A stretch of DNA of 64,000 nucleotides. Source: Chitinophaga rhizophila. GTDB lineage: Bacteria > Bacteroidota > Bacteroidia > Chitinophagales > Chitinophagaceae. A model generated the notes under the pieces. The model saw only the letters and a list, made by a program, of their open reading frames with translations, was not told the origin of the DNA and made no database searches. How positions within the stretch are numbered: the first letter of the stretch is position 1; every line of letters starts with the position of its first letter. Both the position numbers and the translations under genes were made by a program. Shown one piece after another: positions 43,163 through 52,293 of this stretch. The stretch spans positions 992,001-1,056,000 of the forward strand of contig NZ_JAICCF010000004.1 of NCBI RefSeq assembly GCF_019492185.1, written 5' to 3'.

Positions 43163-43617
43163 GCTGTAATTGTGTTTATGGACATCTGCTGCCAGTCAAA
43201 CCATAAATGCTGATCAAATGACCAACGGTCTGCTGCAGATGCTTCCAGGCTAAGATTAGAATATACCATCAGTATCGAGTCTGGATCCAATGCTTTTATA
43301 CCATTGGCAAAACCAGCTGGTATATGTAGTACTGCCGGCACATGCTCTTCTAATACAGTATATGCTGCTGACAGGTCTGCCGATGGACGTTCCCAGTCGT
43401 CAATTTCCACCCAGGCTATTACAAACCGGCCTTTCACCACATAAAACGACTTTTCTTCCACCTGATGCCCCTGCCATGCGCGTACCACCGATGTATCCGG
43501 ATGCGTGATCTGGTAAAAGCGTTTTGTGTCCGGAAACGAAAACTCATTTACAAACTGCAAGGATCCACGATGGTCTGTAAAGCGATCACCTTTTATATAA
43601 TTCACCTTCGCCGGCAT
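43159..43617 (-). CDS. RmlC-like cupin sugar epimerase
   Basis: Single-domain cupin of 152 residues resembling the dTDP-4-keto sugar 3,5-epimerase (RmlC/WxcM-like) family. Seen are FTDHRGSLQFVNE, FYQITHPDTSVVRAWQGHQ and LHIPAGFANGIKAL. The usual RmlC catalytic His equivalent may be the H in GHQVEEKS. It is inserted between capE and capF: it overlaps the end of capE by 32 bases and the start of capF by four. It may assist the C3/C5 epimerisation steps, but capE and capF already cover these, so its real role is open. Confidence 0.8.
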   Translation of the reverse strand: MPAKVNYIKGDRFTDHRGSLQFVNEFSFPDTKRFYQITHPDTSVVRAWQGHQVEEKSFYVVKGRFVIAWVEIDDWERPSADLSAAYTVLEEHVPAVLHIPAGFANGIKALDPDSILMVYSNLSLEASAADRWSFDQHLWFDWQQMSINTITA

Positions 43618-44623
43618 AACTATTTGTTAATTGTTCTTGTACATAGTCGAGTTTCAGCAACATCTCCCGTAATTCTTCATCAGATAGACGATAGGTGTTA
43701 TGGGAGTGATAGTCCTGCGCTTCCGCGATCTTTTCATTCCCTTCAGAGAAATACTTGGCATAATTCAGGTCCCTATCGTCCGCCGCGATGCGGTAGAACT
43801 CACCCATATCTTCTGCCTTGCCAAATTCCTCCCTGGTGAGCAGGGTCTCATACAACTTCTCACCGTGCCTGGTGCCTATTACATTGATCTCGCTTTTGGA
43901 CTCAAAAAGGTCTATCAGCACACGTGCCAGCTGACCAATAGTAGCTGCCGGCGCTTTCTGCACGAAGATGTCTCCGGGATTCGCATTCTTATAGGCAAAC
44001 AATACCAATTCTACTGCGTTGTCCAGTGACATCATAAAACGCGTCATTTTAGGATCAGTAATGGTCAGTGGTTTACCGCTCTTAATCTGTGAGATGAATA
44101 GCGGAATCACTGAACCCCTGCTCGCCATAACATTGCCGTAACGGGTACAGGTGATGAGGGGTTTACTATGCAGGCGGGCTTTTGAAATAGCCACTTTCTC
44201 CATCATTGCCTTGGATATGCCCATGGCGTTAATCGGATAAACGGCTTTGTCGGTACCTAAGCATATCAGTTTTTCAATACGGTGCTTGATGGCGGCTTCT
44301 ACTACGTTCTCTGTACCCAATACATTGGTACGTACTGCTTCCATCGGATAAAACTCACAGGAAGGCACCTGCTTTAATGCGGCGGCATGGAACACATAAT
44401 CTACTCCGTCCATTGCGTTATCAATACTCCGGAAGTCGCGCACATCTCCCATGAAGAACTTCACCTTGTCACTACGCAACAGGTTACGCATGTCGTCCTG
44501 TTTCTTCTCATCACGGCTGAAGATCCGGATCTCCCGGATGTCGGTATGCAGGAACCGTTTTAGCACAGCGTTGCCAAAGGAACCTGTACCGCCGGTAATA
44601 AGTAGACATTTCTCTTTAAACAT
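43586..44623 (-). CDS. capE: CapE/FnlA/WbjB-like UDP-GlcNAc 4,6-dehydratase / 5-epimerase
   Basis: First enzyme of UDP-L-FucNAc synthesis, acting on UDP-GlcNAc; 345 residues, soluble, one SDR domain. GGTGSFGNAVLKRF is the NAD site. The active-site region reads GTDKAVYPINAMGISKAMMEK, with Met in place of the usual Tyr of YxxxK, which is the known peculiarity of this group. It is followed by the cupin, capF and capG genes, giving the complete three-enzyme pathway in order. Confidence 0.95.
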   Translation of the reverse strand: MFKEKCLLITGGTGSFGNAVLKRFLHTDIREIRIFSRDEKKQDDMRNLLRSDKVKFFMGDVRDFRSIDNAMDGVDYVFHAAALKQVPSCEFYPMEAVRTNVLGTENVVEAAIKHRIEKLICLGTDKAVYPINAMGISKAMMEKVAISKARLHSKPLITCTRYGNVMASRGSVIPLFISQIKSGKPLTITDPKMTRFMMSLDNAVELVLFAYKNANPGDIFVQKAPAATIGQLARVLIDLFESKSEINVIGTRHGEKLYETLLTREEFGKAEDMGEFYRIAADDRDLNYAKYFSEGNEKIAEAQDYHSHNTYRLSDEELREMLLKLDYVQEQLTNSYAGEGELYKR

Positions 44624-44629
44624 GATAAC

Positions 44630-45769
44630 TTATTTAGCTATTTTCAAAATGCTGGTATCGATAAACTTCCCGATATCATCCCATGTTTTTGCCTGTTGCA
44701 TCAGTTCCTTTCCGCGAATCACTTTGTTTTTCATCTTCTGTGGATCATTGAATGCTTCGATGATCACGCTCGTTATATCCTCGGGGTTATCAGGGTCGAA
44801 ATAATAAGCTGCATCCTTGCACACTTCCCTGGCAAAATCCATATTGCTGGTGAATATAGGTCTGCCAAAATGCATCGCCTCTATGTAGGTCCCTGAAAAA
44901 GACTCCAAAAATGTAGGCAGTAATAATCCGTCATGCTGACCATAGACAGCCGGTATATCTTCTAACGGCACATTTCCCTGGTTCACTATAACACTGGCTA
45001 GTCCCAATTCCTCAATCCGCTCCAGGAACCTGCGGCTACCATCGTTCTCTGTCTTATCAATGGTAACCGTTATACGCAACGGCAACTGTTTAGCAATAAT
45101 CACTTTCCCCACTTCGTATAGTATTTCAAAGTTCTTATGCGGATAATATTTGCTCAGAAAAAGCAAACGTATATCCTGCTCATCTGCACGTCTTTCACTA
45201 TCTGAATCTACAGATACGCTGGTAAACGATACTGCATTAGGAATGACTACTATCCGCTGCTCAGGTATCCGGTACAGCCGGCTCAGTCTTTTTTTCATGG
45301 CTTCAGTCTGTACACCAAGTACAGACACATAACGAAGATTTGCCTTTATCAGCCGCAGCATATTGGTAATATACCGGTAGAATGGTGGATCATCTTCACG
45401 TATCCTTTTCCAGACTGCACTCTCCGGATATGCCAGATATGGCTGATGTACCAGCAGAAATTGCGCTCTTCCTGTAGGGATAGCCACATTCCCCAGACTC
45501 AGGATATAATCAGGTCTGGACACTGCCAGCTGTACTGGTAACACCAGGTAATTGGAAACAATCTTAAATAAAGATCTATTGAATAACCTATTAAATACGA
45601 CCAGTTTCACCTTTCCATGTCCGGCAAAACGCTCATAACCACAACCTTCCGGAACTGCCACTACCAGTGAAGACACTTCCGGGTGAGAAGCATAATAGTT
45701 GATAATATTAAACCCTACTGTCCTGCCTCCTCCAAATCTTAGATTATGCGCGTTGATAAATAACTTCAT
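44630..45769 (-). CDS. GT4 glycosyltransferase
   Basis: GT-B enzyme of 379 residues (ATG at 45769, 14 bases after the preceding gene). MKLFINAHNLRFGGGRTV opens the acceptor domain and LVHQPYLAYPES follows. The C-terminal half has LLFLSKYYPHKNFEIL and ESFSGTYIEAMHFGRPIFTS with the two conserved glutamates of the family. It adds one sugar to the lipid-linked repeat unit; which sugar is unknown. Confidence 0.87.
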   Translation of the reverse strand: MKLFINAHNLRFGGGRTVGFNIINYYASHPEVSSLVVAVPEGCGYERFAGHGKVKLVVFNRLFNRSLFKIVSNYLVLPVQLAVSRPDYILSLGNVAIPTGRAQFLLVHQPYLAYPESAVWKRIREDDPPFYRYITNMLRLIKANLRYVSVLGVQTEAMKKRLSRLYRIPEQRIVVIPNAVSFTSVSVDSDSERRADEQDIRLLFLSKYYPHKNFEILYEVGKVIIAKQLPLRITVTIDKTENDGSRRFLERIEELGLASVIVNQGNVPLEDIPAVYGQHDGLLLPTFLESFSGTYIEAMHFGRPIFTSNMDFAREVCKDAAYYFDPDNPEDITSVIIEAFNDPQKMKNKVIRGKELMQQAKTWDDIGKFIDTSILKIAK

Positions 45770-45783
45770 AGTCGTCAACTGAC

Positions 45784-46941
45784 CTATTTAATAAATCTTT
45801 CTGCTATAATCTTCCAGGACATTTCATTCATAATCAGTTCCCGTCCGCGCTTGCCCATCGCAACCCGCTCTTCGTCATTCCTGATCAGGAAGTCAAATGC
45901 CTTCGCCAGATCGTCAATATCATCCTCTTTAATAGGAATACCATTGTTGTTTTTATACCGTTCCGTCAGGAAGTCACAACAGACTATTGCTACTTCACAA
46001 CTGGATGCTTCTATCATAGACATTGATCCCTGTCTTGGCCATACAGCTATATCACTGGCTGAATAAATATCTACCAGTTCTTTGTTTGTCACTGCCGCTA
46101 TCCTGACTACCTGTATCTTGTCTGTTACACGGCCTACATGATCGTTAAATGTCTGTTCGTATGCGTTCTCCATATTCCCGATGAACAAGGCTGTCACTTT
46201 CCTGTCTCCCAGCACATCCTTTAGCTTCTCCAACGCCATCAGTATATTATGCGGCCCTTTTTTGAATGTATGCTTACCCGTGTAAGTGATGACAACTGCT
46301 TCCGGATCTATACGATGTTTCCTCCTGAAACCTTCACCTAATTGTTTGTTAAAGCGGAACAAATCTATATCTGCACCCAGCGGAATCATCTCCACCCTGG
46401 ACCGTGGGAATTTATACTGGTCTACGATGTACTCTACACATTCGTCTGCCACACCTACTATCCTATCTGCCTTTTCATAAATATTACGGAAGTTGAAAGC
46501 TTTGTAATACAGCTGTCCCAGCAATGAATGATTCTTTTCTGATATCAGCATATGATCATCTACTACCAACCTGAATCCCAGTCTGCCTTTCAATTTAGCT
46601 GCCCGTAATGCATTGAAGTTGCCAATACCATGGCAAATCACTACGTCCGGTTGAATACGCTTTAATACCCGGGTTAATCCTCTCAGCCATACCCGCTTGC
46701 TGAACTCAAAAGCAATATCGAGTTTTATTACCCTGAATCCTTCATAGTCAAATTCCCCCGGGTCACCAATTCGCTTACCCAATACCGGAAACACCGTATT
46801 ATCGTAGTCAGGAAAGGGAAAATATCTTTCGGATGTTACTACTGTTACCTCATGGCCCATCTTGGAATGCTCGTTGGATAAAAAGTATTCCTGATACCCT
46901 AGTTTTGGCTGAAAGTAGTTGCACAAGTGTACGATCCTCAT
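45784..46941 (-). CDS. GT4 glycosyltransferase
   Basis: GT-B enzyme of 385 residues. MRIVHLCNYFQPKLGYQEYFL is the N-terminal strand and loop, and VVICHGIGNFNALRA lies in the acceptor domain. The donor domain contains ITYTGKHTFKKGPHNIL and PRQGSMSMIEASSCEVAIV with the paired glutamate position. It lies 27 bases after the WecB-like epimerase gene, so it may use the uronic acid derivative that enzyme helps to make; this is an inference from order only. Confidence 0.87.
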   Translation of the reverse strand: MRIVHLCNYFQPKLGYQEYFLSNEHSKMGHEVTVVTSERYFPFPDYDNTVFPVLGKRIGDPGEFDYEGFRVIKLDIAFEFSKRVWLRGLTRVLKRIQPDVVICHGIGNFNALRAAKLKGRLGFRLVVDDHMLISEKNHSLLGQLYYKAFNFRNIYEKADRIVGVADECVEYIVDQYKFPRSRVEMIPLGADIDLFRFNKQLGEGFRRKHRIDPEAVVITYTGKHTFKKGPHNILMALEKLKDVLGDRKVTALFIGNMENAYEQTFNDHVGRVTDKIQVVRIAAVTNKELVDIYSASDIAVWPRQGSMSMIEASSCEVAIVCCDFLTERYKNNNGIPIKEDDIDDLAKAFDFLIRNDEERVAMGKRGRELIMNEMSWKIIAERFIK

Positions 46942-46968
46942 AATGCTTGCTATTAAATGTTCAGGACT

Positions 46969-48036
46969 TTATTTTAGCAGTTCGGCAACGATCTTTGCTG
47001 ATGCGTCACCTTTTCCATATAAATCTGCAGAGAAGTCATTGTCCTTCTGCAACATCGTATGATATCCCTCCAGGATGCGGGCGGTATCACTGCCTACACA
47101 AACATTAAAACCGTTGTCTACCAACTCAACCCATTCTGTTTCGTCCCGGAGTGTCACGCAGTTTTTACCAAAGTAAAATGCCTCTTTCTGTAATCCGCCA
47201 CTGTCTGTCATGACCAGCTCACTTTTGGTGATAAGGCTGATCATATCAAAATACCCTACCGGATCTATTGCTTCAAAGCCTACAGGTATGTTATTCTTGC
47301 AGATAATACTCTTTGTACGTGGATGTATCGGCACTACTACCCTTGTCTTTGAGGAGATTTCATTGATAGCTGCTACAATTGACCGTAGCCTGTCCAGATC
47401 ATCCGTATTCTCGGCACGGTGTATTGTACACAGGATAAATTTCTCTAATCCCAGCCGCTGGATGATGTCAGACTTTTGCGCTGCCTTTACAGCATAAAAC
47501 AATGCGGCGTCCAGCATCACATCTCCGGTTTTGTATATTGCTGCATCCAATGCTGCATATCCCTCTTTCATCAGATTATCAACGGCCGTCTGCGTCGGAC
47601 AAAACAACTTATCTGATATCCTGTCTGTCAGTATCCGGTTGATCTCCTCCGGCATGCGGATGTTAAAACTGCGTAGGCCTGCCTCTACATGTGCTACCTT
47701 TATATGAATCTTTTTGGCGGCCAACGCTCCTGCGATAGTTGAATTAGTATCGCCATATACCATGACATAATCCGGCTTCTCCGTTAACAGTATGCCCTCA
47801 ATTCCCTTCAGCATCTCTCCTGTCATCGCCCCGTGGGATAGCCCGTTGATGTTAAGATTATAGTCAGGCAATGGAATCTCCATCTCTTCAAAGAAGATAT
47901 CAGACATATTTTTATCATAATGCTGGCCGGTATGAATGATCACCTCTCTGATATCCTTGTCCTTTTGTATTTCGCGGCTAACGACAGCCGCTTTTACGAA
48001 CTGTGGCCTTGCTCCCAGAATTGTTACAATCTTCAT
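46969..48036 (-). CDS. UDP-GlcNAc 2-epimerase (WecB/WbpI type)
   Basis: Non-hydrolysing 2-epimerase of 355 residues. ILGARPQFVKAAVVS, IHTGQHYDKNMSDIFF, AHVEAGLRSFNIRMPEEINR and CTIHRAENTDD are the standard active-site blocks. Length and sequence fit WbpI (UDP-GlcNAc3NAcA to UDP-ManNAc3NAcA) as well as WecB (UDP-GlcNAc to UDP-ManNAc). Because wbpB, wbpD and wbpE homologues lie just upstream, the WbpI role is the more likely one. It is separated from wzx by 159 bases, the largest gap within the block. Confidence 0.9.
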   Translation of the reverse strand: MKIVTILGARPQFVKAAVVSREIQKDKDIREVIIHTGQHYDKNMSDIFFEEMEIPLPDYNLNINGLSHGAMTGEMLKGIEGILLTEKPDYVMVYGDTNSTIAGALAAKKIHIKVAHVEAGLRSFNIRMPEEINRILTDRISDKLFCPTQTAVDNLMKEGYAALDAAIYKTGDVMLDAALFYAVKAAQKSDIIQRLGLEKFILCTIHRAENTDDLDRLRSIVAAINEISSKTRVVVPIHPRTKSIICKNNIPVGFEAIDPVGYFDMISLITKSELVMTDSGGLQKEAFYFGKNCVTLRDETEWVELVDNGFNVCVGSDTARILEGYHTMLQKDNDFSADLYGKGDASAKIVAELLK

Positions 48037-48195
48037 GCTATATCGCTTTTTAGTACACGGACAGACAATTGTAGTCCGGCAACTGTGAATAACGGAATCT
48101 GCCAGTACAAATGAGAGATATAAACCAACTCATTCTGACATAGGAAAGGACAAAACAGGTGACTTATCTCCGGATACCTATCCGAAGGCCTAGTA

Positions 48196-49509
48196 TCAAA
48201 GCCGGTATTGTGCTTTTGAATACCTGTAAGTCATATAAATCGTCAGCAGACTAAACACACAGTTAGTCAGTGTGAACAGACTGATTGACATGTAAGCATC
48301 CTTAAAAAACGCTTCCCCTGCCCACAATGCGCCGATACCTGTTACTGTGTTCAGACATTGCAACCATAGATATGCTTTCTGCTTACCAATCACATAGAAC
48401 AAGGTGCTGAGGGGTGAGGCTATAAAATCAAGCGCCAGCATAATACATATGATCCTGGCAAAGTAACCCGAAGCCTCCCAGTCCTTCCCGAAGAAGATGA
48501 CAAACAGCAATGGCGATACTATCCAGAGCACTGCATATATCGGTACAGAAAGCAACGTCAGCTTACGCAGCGTAGCCATGTACAGGTTTCCGAAATGTCC
48601 GCCCGAGCGGATGCTATCTATTGCATCATTCCTGAACACATTGCCGATAGAGGTAGTCAGCACAATATTCGGTACTCTCAGCATCCTGTTGGCCAGTGAA
48701 AAGAAGCCTACTATGGCTGCGTTGAACAGGAAGGAAAATATGATCGGCACCACCTGTTGCGACGTTGTCAGTAACAAACCAGAGAACGTCATATACTTTG
48801 GAAAATCAATGAACTTCCTCGCTACTGAGCCTATGCGTGTCAGGCTGATGCCTTCAAAGCTGGCGGTCTGTCGCATCTTTATCAGCAGGAATACATTACC
48901 TCCCAACTGTCCCATCAGCAAACCTGCTATCAACCCCCACGCCTTCAGACCAATCAGGCCCAATACAATGTTGATGAGGGTAGAAAATACCGCCTGTATC
49001 ACCGTTGATCCTGAGACCTCCATATAGGACTTCTTCCTTTGGTTCCAGTACACCAGGCAGGAGTAATTAGCTGCCAGGAATGTGTATGCAGGCACCAGGT
49101 ACATCGCAGGCTGATATAGCAGACTGTCTGCTGGTATGGCTTTCCATGCGATCTGCCTCAACAGCATGATGATCAGCAGATAACACGCCGATATCATGAA
49201 TGCAGTCAATACGGTCAAGGCGAATACATTCAGCGCTTCCTTTTCCGCTTCAGGCAAACCGATGGCCAGTTCATATCTTCCCGTGGTCAGTATGGCAGCT
49301 AGCATACTGATACTGGTAAAAAGCGCCAGTACTCCAAAATCCGCCGGACTATATATCCTGGTCAGAAAAGGCGAAGCGCCAAAAATGATAAGCTGACTTA
49401 GTACAGTGCCGGCGGCTAGTGTTGACACGCTCTTCAGAAAAGCCGACCTCCGTACTCTTGTTATATATCCATTTAATGACACACTTTTCAACACGCTGTT
49501 TTTACTCAT
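48196..49509 (-). CDS. wzx: Wzx-type polysaccharide flippase
   Basis: Polytopic inner-membrane protein of 437 residues (ATG at 49509, two bases after the wbpB stop) with about 12-14 helices. An N-terminal amphipathic STLAAGTVLSQLIIFGASPFLTRIYSPADFG is the classic opening of oligosaccharide flippases. It should move the completed undecaprenyl-linked repeat unit to the periplasm for Wzy. It is the only flippase in the locus. Confidence 0.92.
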   Translation of the reverse strand: MSKNSVLKSVSLNGYITRVRRSAFLKSVSTLAAGTVLSQLIIFGASPFLTRIYSPADFGVLALFTSISMLAAILTTGRYELAIGLPEAEKEALNVFALTVLTAFMISACYLLIIMLLRQIAWKAIPADSLLYQPAMYLVPAYTFLAANYSCLVYWNQRKKSYMEVSGSTVIQAVFSTLINIVLGLIGLKAWGLIAGLLMGQLGGNVFLLIKMRQTASFEGISLTRIGSVARKFIDFPKYMTFSGLLLTTSQQVVPIIFSFLFNAAIVGFFSLANRMLRVPNIVLTTSIGNVFRNDAIDSIRSGGHFGNLYMATLRKLTLLSVPIYAVLWIVSPLLFVIFFGKDWEASGYFARIICIMLALDFIASPLSTLFYVIGKQKAYLWLQCLNTVTGIGALWAGEAFFKDAYMSISLFTLTNCVFSLLTIYMTYRYSKAQYRL

Positions 49510-49511
49510 TG

Positions 49512-50543
49512 TTAGCAATGTTCTGCCTGCTGATAGATCCGCTCTATGATGTCTACCACCTTCAATCCTTCCAGGGCATTGGTAGTAATTGTAGCGCGCT
49601 CTTTCAGCACATCCACCACATTCTCAATGATATAATGGTGGTTAGCAGCCGAGCCTTTATAAGCGCCGTAATCATTCCCCGGATTCGTAGGCGCGAGCTC
49701 AGGCATCTTATAGTCTTTGATGTTACAGATCTCTACTTTGTCCATGTACTGGCCGCCGATCTTTACAGATCCCTTCTCAGCAATGATTGTCATAGAGCTT
49801 TCGAGGTTCTCATTCCATACAGAAGTGGAATAGTTGATACAACCCATTCCTCCTTCCAGGAAGTTAAAATTCACGAAGCCGCTATCCTCAAACTCTGTCA
49901 AGTCCCGGTGATTGAAGTCTGTTACTCTCGCTTTGATGTTTTCAATATCCCCAAACAGCCAGTACATGATGTCAATAAAGTGAGAGAACTGTGTAAACAG
50001 CGTGCCGCCATCCAGGTCTTTTTTCCCGTGCCAGTTATCTCCTTTATAATACCTGTGGTCCCTGTTCCAATAACAGTTCAGCTGTACCATAAATATTTTC
50101 CCGAGTTTGCCGGATTCAATAACTTCTTTAATCCAGACACTCGGTGGCGAGTACCTGTTCTGCATAACGGCAAACAGGTGCTTGTGTACATGCAGGGCTT
50201 TAAAGATGACCTTCTCGGCGTCCTTTCTCGTAAGCGCCATGGGCTTTTCTACAACAATGTTTTTCTTCGCTTCCAAGCATTGCAGGGCCTGCTCAGCATG
50301 ATACCCGTTAGGAGTGGCAATGTTGACCACATCTATATCTGCAGCTACATCTGAGTACAACAGATCATCCACTGATGAGAAAAAAGGTACACTGTACTTG
50401 TCGATTCCTAACTTATGTTTGGGACGGTTATCGACCAGTGCTACCAGCTCGGCTTCGGGATTACGGCAGATCATCTCCGCATGCCGCTTTCCGATATGAC
50501 CGCAGCCAATCACTGCAAATTTTACTTTGTCTTTGTCAGTCAT
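49512..50543 (-). CDS. wbpB: Gfo/Idh/MocA oxidoreductase (WbpB/WlbA-like)
   Basis: NAD-dependent sugar dehydrogenase of 343 residues. AVIGCGHIGKRHAEM is the Rossmann motif, VVEKPMALTRKDAE carries the catalytic Lys of EKP, and GGTLFTQFSHFIDIMYWLFGD is the C-terminal active-site helix with the His. In the WbpB/WlbA group it oxidises C3 of UDP-GlcNAcA, giving the 3-keto sugar for WbpE. The order wbpE-wbpD-wbpB with gaps of zero to six bases supports that assignment. Confidence 0.9.
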   Translation of the reverse strand: MTDKDKVKFAVIGCGHIGKRHAEMICRNPEAELVALVDNRPKHKLGIDKYSVPFFSSVDDLLYSDVAADIDVVNIATPNGYHAEQALQCLEAKKNIVVEKPMALTRKDAEKVIFKALHVHKHLFAVMQNRYSPPSVWIKEVIESGKLGKIFMVQLNCYWNRDHRYYKGDNWHGKKDLDGGTLFTQFSHFIDIMYWLFGDIENIKARVTDFNHRDLTEFEDSGFVNFNFLEGGMGCINYSTSVWNENLESSMTIIAEKGSVKIGGQYMDKVEICNIKDYKMPELAPTNPGNDYGAYKGSAANHHYIIENVVDVLKERATITTNALEGLKVVDIIERIYQQAEHC

Positions 50544-51116
50544 TTATTTAATCCTTTTTATAGCATTATTTACCAACTGGTATTCCTGCCCGCTCTCTTC
50601 ACAAACCGCTATATTGGCTTCATTAAATACCAATCTATGTCCGTATTCACTGATCCAGCCTATCTGTCTTGCCGGATTACCAACTACCAATGCATAAGGC
50701 GGTACTGTCTTCGTTACCACTGCACCGGCACCGATAAATGCATATTCGCCTATATCATGGCCACATACAATCGTGGCATTTGCTCCTATGGAAGCCCCTT
50801 TTCCTACGTGCGTTCTGAGATATTGCGACTTGCGTACGACTGCACTTCTGGGGTTAATAACATTGGTAAATACCATTGAAGGCCCCAGAAACACATCATC
50901 ATCACAGATCACCCCTTCGTAAATAGACACGTTGTTCTGTACTTTCACGTTCCTGCCCAGTACTACGCCGGGAGAAATAACCACGTTCTGACCAATATTA
51001 CAGTTCTCTCCTATTTTACATGATGGCATAATATGACAGAAGTGCCAGATCTTAGTGCCATCGCCAATATCACTACCTTCATCTATAACCGCCGTTTCGT
51101 GTGAATAATATCCCAT
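50544..51116 (-). CDS. wbpD: UDP-3-amino sugar N-acetyltransferase (WbpD-like)
   Basis: Trimeric left-handed beta-helix acetyltransferase of 190 residues. The blocks IWHFCHI, NIGQNVVISPGV, FLGPSMVFTNVINPRS, GANATIVCG and GEYAFIGAGAVVTK match WbpD nearly word for word. It acetylates the 3-amino group to give UDP-GlcNAc(3NAc)A. It abuts wbpB directly. Confidence 0.94.
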   Translation of the reverse strand: MGYYSHETAVIDEGSDIGDGTKIWHFCHIMPSCKIGENCNIGQNVVISPGVVLGRNVKVQNNVSIYEGVICDDDVFLGPSMVFTNVINPRSAVVRKSQYLRTHVGKGASIGANATIVCGHDIGEYAFIGAGAVVTKTVPPYALVVGNPARQIGWISEYGHRLVFNEANIAVCEESGQEYQLVNNAIKRIK

Positions 51117-51122
51117 CTGTTT

Positions 51123-52286
51123 TTATCTTTTAAAAAATGCTTTAATTACATCTGTTATAAACACCTGTTGTTCTTCTGTCAATTCTGTGTGCATAGGCAG
51201 CGAGAGTACTTCTTTACACAATTGTACAGTAATAGGCAATGATCCTTCTGCTCTGCCCAGCCCCTTGAACGCTTCCTGCTCGTTCAGTGGCAGCGGATAA
51301 TAGATCATGGAAGGCACCCCATTATCTTTCAGAAACGCCTGTAAGGCATCCCGGTCGCCATTAGTAATACGCAGGGTATACTGATGAAAGACATGTGTAG
51401 AAGCTGCGCTGCGGACAGGAGTGACCACCTCAGACATGTCTGCAAGTAAGGTATCATAAAGGATGGCCGCTTTATTTCTCGCTTCGGAATATGCATCCAG
51501 GTAAGACAACTTCACCTCCAATATAGCCGCCTGTATGGTATCCAGGCGGGAGTTACAGCCTATATAGCGGTGATGATATTTTTTGCTCTGCCCATGATTG
51601 GCTATCATCCCTGCTTTTTCTGCGAATATGGCATCATTGGTATACAGCGCACCTCCATCTCCATAACATCCGAGGTTCTTGGAAGGGAAAAAGGATGTAC
51701 AACCAAAGGTACCAATTGTGCCTGCTTTCACCCTGCGCCCGTCTTTATAGATATAGTCAGCGCCTATTGCCTGCGCCGTGTCTTCTACTACAAATAAGCC
51801 ATGTAACGAGGCAAGCTCCAGGATAGCTTCCATGTCGGCACATTGTCCGTAAAGGTGTACTGGTACTATTGCCCGGGTGCGTGGTGTAATTGCCTTTTCT
51901 ATTGCCGGAACCGAGATATTAAAGGTCTCAGGATCCACATCTACCATCACCGGTACCAGGCCAAGTAGTCCAATCACTTCTGCTGTGGCTACGTAGGTGA
52001 AAGCCGGCACAATGATCTCATCTCCCCTTTGCAGGTCCAGTGCCATCAACGCTATCTGTAATGCATCTGTACCATTGGCGCAGGGTACTACCCTTTGAAC
52101 GTCCAGGTAGTCTGCCAGTTTTGCTGCAAATGAAGATACCTGCGGACCATTAATAAAAGCGGCATTATCAATACAATCATGGATTGCAGCATCAATCTCA
52201 GACTTGATCTGCTGATATTGCTTCTTCAGATCGACCATCTGTATGTTTCCCTGTAGGATAGCAGCTTTACTCATATCTTTCAGCAT
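51123..52286 (-). CDS. wbpE: DegT/DnrJ-type aminotransferase (WbpE-like)
   Basis: PLP-dependent sugar aminotransferase of 387 residues, converting the 3-keto group made by WbpB to 3-amino. CANGTDALQIALMAL, VPAFTYVATAEV, VEDTAQAIGADY and TSFFPSKNLGCYGDGGA (PLP lysine in PSK) are seen, with HHRYIGCNSRLDTIQAAIL at the dimer interface. The match to P. aeruginosa WbpE is strong throughout. An ATG at 52274 is an alternative start. It follows the GH56-like gene by seven bases. Confidence 0.94.
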   Translation of the reverse strand: MLKDMSKAAILQGNIQMVDLKKQYQQIKSEIDAAIHDCIDNAAFINGPQVSSFAAKLADYLDVQRVVPCANGTDALQIALMALDLQRGDEIIVPAFTYVATAEVIGLLGLVPVMVDVDPETFNISVPAIEKAITPRTRAIVPVHLYGQCADMEAILELASLHGLFVVEDTAQAIGADYIYKDGRRVKAGTIGTFGCTSFFPSKNLGCYGDGGALYTNDAIFAEKAGMIANHGQSKKYHHRYIGCNSRLDTIQAAILEVKLSYLDAYSEARNKAAILYDTLLADMSEVVTPVRSAASTHVFHQYTLRITNGDRDALQAFLKDNGVPSMIYYPLPLNEQEAFKGLGRAEGSLPITVQLCKEVLSLPMHTELTEEQQVFITDVIKAFFKR

Positions 52287-52293
52287 GTTGTTG

